A DNA stretch of 52,458 nt from an uncultured Eggerthella sp. GTDB taxonomy: Bacteria > Actinomycetota > Coriobacteriia > Coriobacteriales > Eggerthellaceae. The notes under the pieces are model-generated. The model searched no databases and was not told the DNA's origin. It saw only the letters and a program-made list of their open reading frames with translations. Where the stretch lies: positions 1 through 52,458 of the forward strand of contig CABQIW010000010.1 in assembly GCA_902464295.1 (NCBI GenBank), written 5' to 3'. Positions 7,496-16,341 of this stretch are shown here, piece after piece; position 1 is the stretch's first letter, and the number at the start of each line of letters is the position of its first letter. Made by a program: the position numbers and the translations under genes.

Positions 7496-8983
7496 TTATC
7501 GCACATGGAGGGTGGATTCGTTTCCGGTTCGGTCGATGTGCCAGCGAACGGTTGAGACGGCACGCAAGAGCTGCTCATCATGTGTCACGAGGATGACCGC
7601 GCCAGGGAACGCTGCGAGCGCCCGCTCGAGCGCTTCGATCGAACTCACATCAAGATGGTTCGTCGGCTCATCGAGGATGAGCAAATTCGGTTCTCGCAAC
7701 AACTGCTCGGCGATGAGCAGCTTCTTCAGTTCTCCTGGGCTGATGTTCAGCCCTTCTCGCAATGCATCAGGATCGCTATTCAACCCTGCGACCAAAGAAA
7801 GCACCCGTCCCTTATCCGCATCATCAAACGCATGCAACCGCTCCAGCGCAGCCTGCCGCACACGCGCATCAACTTCTTGCGGGATAAACGCGTACTCTAC
7901 CTGATCAGGAACAAGCTTCCGCGCATAGCGCAAGAGCGCGGTCTTTCCCACGCCGTTTCGTCCCGACACGCCCACATGGTCACTCGGCCCCACCCAAAGC
8001 TCAGGTGTATAAAGCATCAATTCGCCTGCGCGCAAGTCACCCTCAGGCACATGCAGCGCGAATTTCGAGCGCACGGCATACCCAGGCAGCTGAATCGCTG
8101 CATCATAGCGCTTACCCACCCGGGTCTCTGCGACCACCTGCGAAGCACGTTCGCTGCGGCTCGCCATCGCGCCCGCCGCCCTGCCTGCCACCGAATCCTT
8201 GGACGAGACCCTTGCGCGCCCCAGGCGCTCGCGTCCGTCGCTATCATGCTTGTCCAAGTGCCTCGCACTCAGTCGAGAGCTCGAACGCACAGCCTCTTCG
8301 TTTCGCCGCTGCACCTCGGCTTTCAACCGTCGCTCTTCCCGGCGCGCATTCTCATGTTGCCGCACGCGAGTCGCGCGCTCTCCGCGCATCTGCTCAGCAA
8401 CCTTCGAATATCCGCCTGGACGCATCACCACATGCCTTCCTTCGAACACAGCGCACTGATCGACTAGCGCATCCAACAACGCACGATCGTGCGAGATCAG
8501 AAGGCCGATTCCCTTGAACGCCTGCAAGCTTTGCAATACACATTCGCGGGTTTGCGCATCAAGGTCGTTCGTCGGCTCATCGAGCACGAGCACATCGGGA
8601 CGCTGCCAGAGCGCGCAAGCGATCTGAGCACGCTTCTTCTGGCCGCCCGAAAGGCGCTCATAATCCCATAACCACGCATCTTCGATGCCGAGCGCATCGC
8701 GGATCTGCAACGCCTCGCTTCCCCAATCGGTTGCAAAATCGCTAAGCTCGGCGGGTACGATCGAGGTGTCTTGTGGGCAATATGCAGCGAACAGCGTCGG
8801 TGCGACCGACCCCTCATCAGGCACGATCAGCCCGGTTGCAACGCGAGCGAGCGTGCTCTTACCACAGCCGTTGTCGCCGATGATGCCCGTCCAGCCCTGC
8901 GGAAACGTAACGCTCACGCGATCGAGCGTAGGCGACGCAGCACCTTCGTAGGTGTAGGAGATATTTGAAAGATTCAATTGCAT
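7496..8983 (-). CDS. ABC-F family ATPase
   Basis: ABC-F proteins are soluble twin-ATPase factors that act on the ribosome; some protect it from antibiotics. This 495-residue protein has two nucleotide-binding domains. The first has Walker A GDNGCGKST, signature LSGGQKKR and Walker B LVLDEPTNDLD. The second has GRNGVGKT, a degenerate signature ISPGELKK and LLILDEPTNHLD. An arginine-rich, charged linker of about 90 residues (around 205-295) joins them, as expected for the ABC-F interdomain region. There are no membrane segments. The start at 8983 has GGAGG six bases upstream; the frame continues further but that extension is unlikely. A long structured leader suggests regulation by attenuation and hence an antibiotic-related role. 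Confidence 0.88.
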   Translation of the reverse strand: MQLNLSNISYTYEGAASPTLDRVSVTFPQGWTGIIGDNGCGKSTLARVATGLIVPDEGSVAPTLFAAYCPQDTSIVPAELSDFATDWGSEALQIRDALGIEDAWLWDYERLSGGQKKRAQIACALWQRPDVLVLDEPTNDLDAQTRECVLQSLQAFKGIGLLISHDRALLDALVDQCAVFEGRHVVMRPGGYSKVAEQMRGERATRVRQHENARREERRLKAEVQRRNEEAVRSSSRLSARHLDKHDSDGRERLGRARVSSKDSVAGRAAGAMASRSERASQVVAETRVGKRYDAAIQLPGYAVRSKFALHVPEGDLRAGELMLYTPELWVGPSDHVGVSGRNGVGKTALLRYARKLVPDQVEYAFIPQEVDARVRQAALERLHAFDDADKGRVLSLVAGLNSDPDALREGLNISPGELKKLLIAEQLLREPNLLILDEPTNHLDVSSIEALERALAAFPGAVILVTHDEQLLRAVSTVRWHIDRTGNESTLHVR

Positions 8984-9095
8984 GGCAGCCTCCAAAACTT
9001 GGAGGTCACGCGGGTGGGATCGAGGGAATCTATCTGCGAAGAAGAGACCTATGCAAACGAGGTAAACGAGAATCAAAACGTGCAGGATCACATAA

Positions 9096-9204
9096 CGATG
9101 CGGCACCCGAGCGACCGGATGGATACGGAATAGTGGGTTGCCTTTGCGGCATCGTTAGTTCTTCATGCACCTAGCCTTTCTCGGGGCGTCGCTTGCCAAA
9201 GGCT
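9096..9204 (-). promoter_or_regulatory. candidate attenuator leader of the ABC-F gene with a three-codon ORF
   Basis: On the minus strand a mini-ORF ATG-AAG-AAC-TAA (Met-Lys-Asn) occupies 9166-9155, with AAAGG eight bases upstream. Two competing hairpins surround it. One pairs GCCTTTG (9203-9197) with CAAAGGC (9146-9140). The other pairs CGATGC plus GGCAACCC (9153-9134) with GGGTGCC plus GCATCG (9108-9096), and its left arm starts directly after the TAA. A ribosome stalled on the mini-ORF would decide which hairpin forms, as in leaders of known resistance ABC-F genes. No U-run follows the second hairpin, so a classic terminator is not proven. Confidence 0.4.
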
Positions 9205-9223
9205 CCGCCAGAATAGTGAGTCG

Positions 9224-9252
9224 ATTGTAGCATCTTCGCGAAAAGGGTTAAA
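9224..9252 (-). promoter_or_regulatory. predicted promoter of the ABC-F gene (extended -10)
   Basis: On the minus strand there is TTTAAC (9252-9247), a 17-bp spacer and TACAAT (9229-9224) preceded by TGC, an extended -10. Transcription from about 9217 would give a leader of roughly 235 bases before the ATG at 8983. Confidence 0.5.
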
Positions 9253-9319
9253 GGCAAACTAATAGCAAGGCTCTGAAAGCTACACTGTACCTATGGCATT
9301 GCAAGCACTATCTTGAAAG

Positions 9320-10216
9320 ATGAACAGATACGTTTTGCCAGAAATAGTATCGGCAGGATCGGCTGAACTCATGATATTCGACCAGTTGGAGCATAAAGAA
9401 TTCGCCACCCCCGAAGGATCGATCTCCTATTGGGTGACCCCGCATGTCGGTAACGATTCGCAAGCCAACCAGCCCTGGCTCGTCTTCCTGCCTGGTCTTA
9501 CCGCCGACCATCGCCTCTTCGAGAAGCAGGTCGAGCACTTCATCGACAAGGCTCGCCTGTTCGTTTGGGACCCACCTTCACACGGGGAATCGCGCCCGTT
9601 CGCGCTCACGTGGACGATGGATGATCTTGCCCGCTGGCTGCACGAGATCTTCGCCGCCGAAGGCATCGCACATCCGATCCTGGTCGGCCAATCGATGGGC
9701 GGCTACACGGCGCAAGTCTTCATGGAGCTCTTCCCAGGCGAAGCAGCTGGATTCGTCTCCATCGATTCGTGCTCTCTTCAACGGCGCTATTACACCTGGT
9801 GGGAGCTTGCTGCGCTCCGTCACACGAAGCTCATGTATCTCTCGTTTCCCTGGAAGACGCTCGTTCGTTTAGGATCGGCTGGCAATACCACAACGCCCTA
9901 TGGCAGTACGCTCATGGAAACGATGATGCTCGACTATCAGAAGCGCGAGTACTGTGAGCTGGCTGCTTATGGGTTTCGCGTACTGGCAGATGCCGTGTCA
10001 GCCGATCGCCCCTACCAGATCGATTGCCCCTACCTGCTGATCTGCGGCGAAGAGGATCGTGCGGGTTCTGCCAAGCGCTACAACCGCGCATGGGAAGCGC
10101 AAGAAGGAACGCCCGTTCATTGGATCGAGAACGCGGGGCACAATTCCAACTGCGATAATCCCGCTGCGGTGAACGAGCTGATCGAAGGGTTGTTGGACTC
10201 GCTTGCGTCTGCCTAG
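9320..10216 (+). CDS. alpha/beta hydrolase
   Basis: A 298-residue soluble alpha/beta-hydrolase-fold enzyme. The nucleophile elbow GQSMGG places the catalytic serine at 125, an acidic residue follows in LLICGEEDRAGS, and the catalytic histidine lies in ENAGHNSNCDNP near the C-terminus. The oxyanion region is FLPGLTADHR. The substrate (ester, lactone or other) cannot be read from sequence. The start is unclear: the first ATG lacks a spaced ribosome binding site, and an ATG at 9371 would begin the conserved part just as well. It is divergent from the ABC-F gene, with an intergenic gap of about 340 bp taken up mainly by the ABC-F leader, and converges on the EEP gene. Confidence 0.85.
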   Translation: MNRYVLPEIVSAGSAELMIFDQLEHKEFATPEGSISYWVTPHVGNDSQANQPWLVFLPGLTADHRLFEKQVEHFIDKARLFVWDPPSHGESRPFALTWTMDDLARWLHEIFAAEGIAHPILVGQSMGGYTAQVFMELFPGEAAGFVSIDSCSLQRRYYTWWELAALRHTKLMYLSFPWKTLVRLGSAGNTTTPYGSTLMETMMLDYQKREYCELAAYGFRVLADAVSADRPYQIDCPYLLICGEEDRAGSAKRYNRAWEAQEGTPVHWIENAGHNSNCDNPAAVNELIEGLLDSLASA

Positions 10217-10297
10217 CTGCTAGCGACCCACGCCGCCGAATGCACGCCTCAAGCGCACAGCTGCAAGCACCGCTTCAAATTTGCTGAACAAGGAACG

Positions 10298-11416
10298 CTA
10301 CTGCCCAAGCGAAAAACGCAAGTAGACCGGGTTATGATCCGAGAACGCGAAATCCAGATCGAGCGTGCGCTGCTCGATGCAAGTGACATTATCGGAATAG
10401 ATGAACGCATCCATGACCCAGCGATCGTTCGTGCCATCATACGGCCGTCCTGCATCGCGGCAGGTGGCTGCCGAATCGAACGTCCCTGCATCAAACTCGC
10501 TCTTCGCTGCAACCACAAACCCCTCTGGCACGCTTGCGAAGTCGAACGGCTTCGCCCAGCTGGCTTCCGTATCGGTCACGTTGCCATAGACCTCATTCGA
10601 AACGCCGATCATATCGTGATTGAAATCGCCACCCGCGATCACGTAATTCCCTGCCTCGTATTCGCGCTGCATATCCGCGAACAGCATTGCGCGCTGGCCT
10701 TCAAGCACGTCCGCATCCGCACCGTATGCAGACAGGTGGACGTTGAAGACTACCAGCTCTTTGCCATCGGAAACCGTAATGCGCGAGATTGTATAGCAAC
10801 GATCAAGATCGAGGAACTTGCTGAAGCTCTCCGAAATAGGAAGGCTGCGACGCAACGTGCTCTCGATCTGATAGCGCGAGAAGGTCGCCATTCCTGCCTT
10901 GTTCTTCCCATGCGGCGCATAGAGCGGCCAAGCAAGATAGGGCGAGTCGTAGTTTTGCGCGAATACCGAACACAGCGTGGGGAAATCGTTGCGCAAGAGC
11001 GCGTACTCATCCACGCCATGGCTGCGCGTGCCGTCGATGTCCACTTCCTGGAAGAGCACGATATCAGGATCGAGGCCCTTGATCGCACCAGCCGATCCAT
11101 TGATGTTATCGCTCACGTATTGCGCGCTCGATGCCACCGAACCACTGCCGCCATCCATGAAAAAGTCGAAATCGGGACCATACGCGCCGAACCCAAGGTT
11201 CGCGCTCACGATCGTGAATTCCTGAGCGGGCCCTTGGCTGTCAGCGTCCAGCTCGATCGCACTTTCGACCTGGCCTTCTTCGGGTGAAGCAGTTTCAAGC
11301 GAAAGAGAATCGTCCAGACGATAGTAGCTTGCCATCACGTAGACAACGTAGATAACAGCGACCAACACGAGCGCACCGAGCACTCCCCCAACTATTTTCA
11401 GCACCTTCTTCGCCAT
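10298..11416 (-). CDS. membrane-anchored endonuclease/exonuclease/phosphatase (EEP) family protein
   Basis: A 372-residue protein with a short basic N-terminus, one hydrophobic helix (about residues 7-29) that serves as anchor or uncleaved signal, and an EEP (DNase I/sphingomyelinase-like) catalytic domain from about 66 on. EEP motifs seen are the Asn in IVSANLGFG, the metal-binding Glu in DIVLFQEVD, VVFNVHLS, GGDFNHD and a terminal SDHNPV with the catalytic His. The domain is probably outside the cell and hydrolyses phosphodiesters such as nucleic acid, phospholipid or phosphorylated sugar; which one is unknown. GAAGGGG lies upstream of the ATG. Confidence 0.85.
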   Translation of the reverse strand: MAKKVLKIVGGVLGALVLVAVIYVVYVMASYYRLDDSLSLETASPEEGQVESAIELDADSQGPAQEFTIVSANLGFGAYGPDFDFFMDGGSGSVASSAQYVSDNINGSAGAIKGLDPDIVLFQEVDIDGTRSHGVDEYALLRNDFPTLCSVFAQNYDSPYLAWPLYAPHGKNKAGMATFSRYQIESTLRRSLPISESFSKFLDLDRCYTISRITVSDGKELVVFNVHLSAYGADADVLEGQRAMLFADMQREYEAGNYVIAGGDFNHDMIGVSNEVYGNVTDTEASWAKPFDFASVPEGFVVAAKSEFDAGTFDSAATCRDAGRPYDGTNDRWVMDAFIYSDNVTCIEQRTLDLDFAFSDHNPVYLRFSLGQ

Positions 11417-11812
11417 GGTTCCCCTTCGTTACCCGCAGACATATCTTGAACTATGCCACTGCCAGATACGCTCCTTTACAAAAGCAAAACACCTGACAGC
11501 AGCTTCACAGCTTCTATGATACTCGTTTCCCCTCTTGCGTTTCGTCCTTAGCCGCTCGAAGTCCAACCAAAATAGCGTATGGACAGCGTTGCTAAAACCC
11601 GTACAATAAAAGACATAGTGTCATCTAACAAACATGAATCGAGCGGGCTTCATCCACGGAATGTGCCACTCTTAGGCATCCAAGAAGATAATGCTTCACG
11701 TATGAACATTAAGGAGCATGCTTCGATGAGCTCGACATCTAAACAGGGATAGACCATCGATCCCACGGAACAGAAATAGTGACCCGCGAATGAGCAAAGG
11801 AGAAGAACACTC
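11417..11812. other. intergenic region with long leader before the flavodoxin gene
   Basis: This gap of about 400 bp lies between the divergent EEP and flavodoxin genes. It holds a good plus-strand promoter (11580-11607) and then about 200 bases of untranslated leader. Within the leader are two tiny frames (14 codons near 11634 and 17 codons near 11704), neither with convincing support. I see no known riboswitch fold. Confidence 0.5.
11580..11607 (+). promoter_or_regulatory. predicted promoter of the flavodoxin gene
   Basis: TGGACA at 11580-11585 (five of six to the -35 consensus), a 16-bp spacer and TACAAT at 11602-11607 form a good sigma70-type promoter. It implies a leader of about 200 bases before the ATG at 11813. 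Confidence 0.55.
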
Positions 11813-12286
11813 ATGAAAGCACTCGTAGCATATTTCTCTGCAACTGGAACGACCGAGCGCGCAGCACAAGCGCTCGCCGAAGCAACGGGCGCCGATCTCT
11901 TCGAGATCGAAGCCGCCGAACCCTACACGGCAGCTGACTTGAACTGGAATAACAGCTCAAGCAGATCGTCGCTCGAGATGAACGACAACGCTGCTCGCCC
12001 CGCTATCGCGCAAACGATCAGCAGCCTAGAAGCATACGACACCGTGTTCGTTGGATTCCCCGTGTGGTGGTACATCGAACCACGCATCATCGACACCTTC
12101 CTGGAGTCGTACGATTTCACAGGAAGGACGATCATCCCCTTCGCCACCTCGGGCGGAAGCGGACTCGGTGAAGCACCCGCGCGCATGGCTGCGATCTGCC
12201 CCGGTGCGACCGTGAAGCGCGGCGGCTTGCTGAACAACCCTTCCCCAGCAGCCGTTGAAAAGTTCGTTGCTGCAAACGCTGATTAG
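11813..12286 (+). CDS. flavodoxin
   Basis: A 157-residue flavodoxin-fold protein, a soluble FMN electron carrier. The N-terminal phosphate-binding loop SATGTTE follows the first beta strand (MKALVAYF), and later strands VFVGFPVWWY and IIPFATSGGSG fit the FMN-ring-binding loops. The length fits the short-chain class. AAAGGAGAAG stands eight bases before the ATG. No partner oxidoreductase lies next to it; the Fe-S aldo/keto reductase 10 kb away is a possible partner, but only by guess. Confidence 0.9.
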   Translation: MKALVAYFSATGTTERAAQALAEATGADLFEIEAAEPYTAADLNWNNSSSRSSLEMNDNAARPAIAQTISSLEAYDTVFVGFPVWWYIEPRIIDTFLESYDFTGRTIIPFATSGGSGLGEAPARMAAICPGATVKRGGLLNNPSPAAVEKFVAANAD

Positions 12287-12395
12287 GCTGTAGGTCTTCT
12301 CTTGCGCAAGCCGGGCGCAACGCAGAATGCATGACACTCCCTTTACACCCTTTTTCCTGGTCAATTCCAGTTCTTAGTTCAGGTAGAATACCCTC

Positions 12396-12932
12396 ATGAG
12401 ACTCTTCATCGCCCTTGAAATACCACCCGTGCTAAGAGATGACATGGCCATCATGTCCCGCCAACTGCGCGAGTGTATTCAAGGGCGCTTCATTCCTCCC
12501 GAGAACTACCACATCACGCTGGCGTTCATCGGGGAAACGCTCAAGATGAGCATTCCGCTCGCGATCGATGCCATCGACGAAGCTACGAAAAACCTTGATG
12601 GCATCTTGCTCAAGCCCGATCAGCTCGGCAAATTCGGGCGAAGCGAAGACGCGACGCTTTGGCTCGGGTTCGCAGAGAACCCCGAACTCAGCGCGCTTGC
12701 TGCTCACATCCGCGAAAGCCTCTACGACTACGGCATTGTCTGCGACCATAAGCCCTTCCGCGCCCACGCAACGATAGCGCGACGCGCCAAGTTGCCAAAA
12801 GGAGCGCTCCCTCCGTTCTCATTCCCAGATCCCGCACGAGCTTGGCGGGTGACCCTTTTCAAGAGCACGCTCTCAAGCGAAGGCGTCTCCTACGAAGCGC
12901 TCTACACCAAAGAAGCCCTGCTGCCAAAATAG
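12396..12932 (+). CDS. thpR: RNA 2',3'-cyclic phosphodiesterase (ThpR/LigT family)
   Basis: A 178-residue 2H phosphoesterase. It contains the two H-x-T/S motifs that define the fold: His39-Ile-Thr41-Leu in YHITLAFIGE and His124-Ala-Thr126-Ile in FRAHATIARR. Family members open 2',3'-cyclic phosphates to 2'-phosphates and can ligate tRNA halves in vitro. There is no good ribosome binding site. A TAGAAT hexamer at 12384-12389 would put the transcript start on the ATG itself, which suggests a leaderless message. The gene is alone on the plus strand; a terminator-like hairpin follows about 95 bp later. Confidence 0.9.
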   Translation: MRLFIALEIPPVLRDDMAIMSRQLRECIQGRFIPPENYHITLAFIGETLKMSIPLAIDAIDEATKNLDGILLKPDQLGKFGRSEDATLWLGFAENPELSALAAHIRESLYDYGIVCDHKPFRAHATIARRAKLPKGALPPFSFPDPARAWRVTLFKSTLSSEGVSYEALYTKEALLPK

Positions 12933-13025
12933 CTGACAGCCAACAGTAACTCGCCTGACCTTATCGCTGCGCCAAGGTGCAGCATGGTCTGTAAAAGAGG
13001 CCAACAGAGCGAAGAAGCGAAAACG

Positions 13026-13057
13026 AAACGCCCGTATCCATCAAGACGCGGGCGTTT
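13026..13057 (-). terminator. terminator-like hairpin
   Basis: A perfect 9-bp stem, AAACGCCCG (13026-13034) and CGGGCGTTT (13049-13057), has a 14-base loop. On the minus strand it is followed by TTTCGTTTTCG, so it best serves as the end of the Bce-type operon, about 115 bases after the permease stop. It may also stop thpR transcripts from the other side. Confidence 0.55.
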
Positions 13058-13172
13058 GCTGGTAGCTAGCCGGGGAAAACCCTTCGATCGCATCTCGAGC
13101 GCCCAAGCTTTCTTGAACAAGAGAGCTCGTCGCGGGAAACCCCCACAAGCGACTTAGCTCTCCAAGCTTGCA

Positions 13173-15230
13173 CTACGCGCGTTCGCGAACACCTTGCACC
13201 ACCATCGAACGGGAAACGAAATAGGTGATGAGCAGATAGCCACCATAGATCACCACGACCAGGCCGGCAGACATGAGGATGGTTGGCAAGAGATCGACAT
13301 GGAACGCATTGAAGAGCGTCTTTGAGAGAATGCTGATCGTCCAAGCGCTATGACACACTCCAACCAGCAGCGGCAATAAGAAATAGATCGTGATCTGCGC
13401 AAAAAGCGAGCGCGAGATCATGCGCGTATCGCAACCAAGGCGCGAGAGCGTACGATAGCGTTTGAGCGAATCTATCGTGAGCGAGATCAGCTGGATCGCA
13501 AGCACCGCCGCAACCGCCAAGAGCATGACCAGGCCGATATAGAGCGCCAGATAGGTGATGGCAAGCTTCATGCCCTGCATCTGTCCGATCATCTCTTCAC
13601 GCGTATACGTGCTGTTGACCTGCGCAACGTTCGCTTCTTCGATGAGTTGAGGAAGCACCTCTTCAGCATTCGACCCATCTCGATACTTGAGATTGATGAA
13701 AGAACTCGAAATACCCGTGCCTGGGTCGAGCTTGTCGACCACGCTATCGGGAACAACAAGGAACAACGCATTCGAGAGCATCGACATATTGTTTGGCTGG
13801 ACATCGACCACTTCGGCCTCTGGGATCAATGTCTCGCTGCCCGTATCGAGCAGATAGCCCTGATCCACCATCGCCTTTGCAAGCTCTTCAGTAACATCAA
13901 CATTATTGGTCACCAGATAATGACCATCGTCAAGATCGATCGCGGGCTTATTCTGAAGTCCGAGAGCGCGGTTAAAATCGGAAATGCCGATCACGTCCAC
14001 CTTGCTGTTCACCGCAGTTGCACTCTCGATCGTAACGCCTGTTGAATCAAGGATATCGTTGTACGTCAACGAAGGAAGAGCATAGATGACGATCTCACCT
14101 GATTCACTCACCAGTTGATCCCAGCCTTTTATGTGGGTCTGCAAGTAGGACTCAACATCCTCGATCGGGATATTCACCATATCCTTAGCTTCGGCCTTCG
14201 ATAGCATCGGATTGTTCTCGACCGGTCGTACCGCAACGGAAGCATCATAAGGGTTCGCTTCCTCAACATCGCCCACGAACATCTGCACCAGACCCATACC
14301 CGTTGCGAACGTGGTGATCGCAAGGAAGAGCAGCACCGAAACCACGCCCATCGAAACGAACGAGGTATTCACCTTAGAAGCGACCTGACGGGCGGTGAAG
14401 GGGCGCAGCTTCTTCAAGTAGAAGCCACGCATGCGCGTGACCACCGCGATGATGAAGCCCGCAAGCGAGAAGAAGAACAAGAATGTGCCCACGAGCATCA
14501 GGATCGTAGCGGCTTTGAAGTTATCATCCATCAGCATGGTCATGCCGTTGATCTGAAGCTGCCAATAGGCCGCCGCAAGCACTCCCAGAGAAACGATGAA
14601 GAGCACGAGACACAGCCAAGGATTGCGAATCACAACCTTTTCGCTCTTCGAATCGGCATTCATCAGGTCGATCAGCTTGCAGCGGCGGATCGAGAACACA
14701 TTGAACACCGCCACTACGAGAAAGATCACGCAGAAGCATACGAGCGTCATGATGAAAGCGTCCATCGAGAAGCTGAATTGGTAATCGGGCATAGCGATCC
14801 CAAAGATGGCCGCGGTAGCGAACGAAAGCAGCTGCGAGACCACAATGCCCAAGCCCAGACCGAGCGCAAGCGATATCACTCCCACCAGCACCGTCTCATA
14901 GACGATGATGCGCGAGACTTGGATCGGTTTCATGCCCAACATGAAATACATGCCGAATTCGCGCTTGCGTCGCCTGATCAAGAGCGAGTTAGCATAGATG
15001 ACCAAGAACGCCAGCACGAAGGCGATGATGTAGGAGAAGAGCGAGACCATCTCGTTCACAAATGTGGACACATCCATGTGAGAGGATTCATTGATCTCGG
15101 TCATGACGTGCTGCTCTGAAATGGAGTTGAACGCATAGAAGAGCGTTACCGCCATGAGCAGCGTTACGAAATAGATCGCGTAATCCTTCACCGACCGGCG
15201 AATATTACGCAGAGCGACTTTAACCAACAT
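13173..15230 (-). CDS. BceB-type ABC transporter permease (FtsX family)
   Basis: The 685-residue protein has the layout of peptide-antibiotic permeases of the BceB family: one N-terminal helix (about 16-38), a group of helices to about residue 320, a large extracellular domain of about 200 residues (about 325-535), and three C-terminal helices ending near 680. The opening MLVKVALRNIRRSVKDYAIYF is typical of the family. BceAB-type pairs remove cell-wall-active peptides from their lipid targets and also act as the sensor for their two-component system. It overlaps the ATPase gene by 11 bases. A terminator-like hairpin follows. Confidence 0.88.
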   Translation of the reverse strand: MLVKVALRNIRRSVKDYAIYFVTLLMAVTLFYAFNSISEQHVMTEINESSHMDVSTFVNEMVSLFSYIIAFVLAFLVIYANSLLIRRRKREFGMYFMLGMKPIQVSRIIVYETVLVGVISLALGLGLGIVVSQLLSFATAAIFGIAMPDYQFSFSMDAFIMTLVCFCVIFLVVAVFNVFSIRRCKLIDLMNADSKSEKVVIRNPWLCLVLFIVSLGVLAAAYWQLQINGMTMLMDDNFKAATILMLVGTFLFFFSLAGFIIAVVTRMRGFYLKKLRPFTARQVASKVNTSFVSMGVVSVLLFLAITTFATGMGLVQMFVGDVEEANPYDASVAVRPVENNPMLSKAEAKDMVNIPIEDVESYLQTHIKGWDQLVSESGEIVIYALPSLTYNDILDSTGVTIESATAVNSKVDVIGISDFNRALGLQNKPAIDLDDGHYLVTNNVDVTEELAKAMVDQGYLLDTGSETLIPEAEVVDVQPNNMSMLSNALFLVVPDSVVDKLDPGTGISSSFINLKYRDGSNAEEVLPQLIEEANVAQVNSTYTREEMIGQMQGMKLAITYLALYIGLVMLLAVAAVLAIQLISLTIDSLKRYRTLSRLGCDTRMISRSLFAQITIYFLLPLLVGVCHSAWTISILSKTLFNAFHVDLLPTILMSAGLVVVIYGGYLLITYFVSRSMVVQGVRERA

Positions 15231-16038
15231 GGCGCGCCTCCCCTCCTAGGAAGGTCACGACCTCCATGATGCGTCCGAAGTATTCCTCACGTGAAAGATC
15301 TCCCCTGCGCACCTCGTTGAAGATGCGTCCGTCGGAGAGGAAGAGCACGCGTGAAGTGAAGGAGGCCGCATAGGCATCATGCGTGACCATGAGGATGGTG
15401 GCGCCGAAGTTCTTATTCATACCCTCGAGCGTCTCGAGCATGACCGTGGCATTATGCGAATCGAGCGCACCAGTAGGCTCGTCGGCCAAGATGAGCGACG
15501 GGTCGCACACGATAGCGCGCGCAGCCGCGATACGCTGGCACTGACCGCCCGACATCTGGTTAGGGTACTTGTTCAGCTGCGCATCAACGCCGAGTTTACG
15601 TGCAATATCGTTGATGCGCGCCGGAATCTGTGAAGACGGAACGCCCTTGATCGTGAGCGCAAGCGCAATGTTCTCATAGGCAGTAAGGGTGTCGAGCAAA
15701 TTCGAATCCTGGAAGATGAAGCCCAGTTCGTCGCGGCGGAACTTCGCAAGCGCACGCGTGCTCAGCTTCGTGATGTCGCGCCCCTTGATCAAGATGCGCC
15801 CATTGGTCAAACGATCGATCGTGGAGATGCAGTTGAGCAGCGTGGTCTTGCCCGATCCCGAAGGACCCATGATGGAAACGAATTCGCCCTCGGCGATATT
15901 GAGGCTCACCCCATCGAGCGCATGCGTCATATTCCCCTTAGCGCCGAAGACCTTTTCAGCATGCTGAACGGAAAGGAGCGATGACACCGCATGAGCGCCC
16001 ACAACGGTCGCAGGTGGAGTTGCAATAGTTTCTGCCAT
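15220..16038 (-). CDS. BceA-type ABC transporter ATP-binding protein
   Basis: A 272-residue MacB/LolD/BceA-class ATPase. Walker A GPSGSGKT, Q-loop FIFQDSNLL, signature MSGGQCQR, Walker B LILADEPTGALD and the H-loop VTHD are all present. The N-terminus has about 20 extra residues and the C-terminus about 30 extra residues compared with the minimal domain. It powers the FtsX-type permease encoded downstream. AGAAAGG precedes the ATG and overlaps the end of the small membrane-protein gene, so the two are likely coupled. Confidence 0.92.
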   Translation of the reverse strand: MAETIATPPATVVGAHAVSSLLSVQHAEKVFGAKGNMTHALDGVSLNIAEGEFVSIMGPSGSGKTTLLNCISTIDRLTNGRILIKGRDITKLSTRALAKFRRDELGFIFQDSNLLDTLTAYENIALALTIKGVPSSQIPARINDIARKLGVDAQLNKYPNQMSGGQCQRIAAARAIVCDPSLILADEPTGALDSHNATVMLETLEGMNKNFGATILMVTHDAYAASFTSRVLFLSDGRIFNEVRRGDLSREEYFGRIMEVVTFLGGEARHVG

Positions 16039-16043
16039 GGGAG

Positions 16044-16169
16044 TTACCTTTCTACGTGGGGTAATTCAAGGGAGGTGAAGGTATGGAGCGCGACCATGAG
16101 CACCGTCGCGCTGAGCGCTGCTGCACCAACGACCGTGCATGCGCCCTTGAGTATCTTCAGTGGTGACAT
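16044..16169 (-). CDS. 41-residue single-pass membrane protein inside the Bce-type operon
   Basis: A short frame starts at ATG 16169 and ends at TAA 16044-16046, six bases before the ATPase ATG. The product has a basic start (MSPLKILKG), one hydrophobic segment of about 20 residues (11-30) and a short polar tail ending VER. GGACGGAAG precedes the ATG at good distance. The same-strand position between kinase and ATPase genes suggests a true small subunit or modulator of the sensor-transporter complex. I know no named family for it. The frame is intact and well placed, but homologues would be needed for certainty. Confidence 0.6.
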   Translation of the reverse strand: MSPLKILKGACTVVGAAALSATVLMVALHTFTSLELPHVER

Positions 16170-16233
16170 TGCTTCCGTCCTTTCATCGTGAGATTCTTGC
16201 GCGGAATCTCCGAGAAGGGGCTGTTAGGTGTTT

Positions 16234-16259
16234 CGCGAATGTCGACTTCCGCGAATGTC
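16234..16259. promoter_or_regulatory. 10-bp direct repeat, candidate response-regulator site
   Basis: CGCGAATGTC occurs at 16234-16243 and again at 16250-16259, a period of 16 bp. On the minus strand this sits upstream of the small membrane-protein and transporter genes and downstream of the kinase gene, where an internal promoter activated by the response regulator would be expected. No clear -35/-10 was identified beside it. Confidence 0.4.
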
Positions 16260-16341
16260 TCGGAACTACTTCCCAGAGATCCCGCACTTTCATCTTGCAC
16301 GCGCAAGCGAAACGCTGCCATCGATTTGCCTTACATGCTCC

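Noticed and set aside
10334..11287. Long plus-strand frame of 317 codons
   Set aside because: It is a shadow of the EEP-family gene on the minus strand, which has all family motifs.
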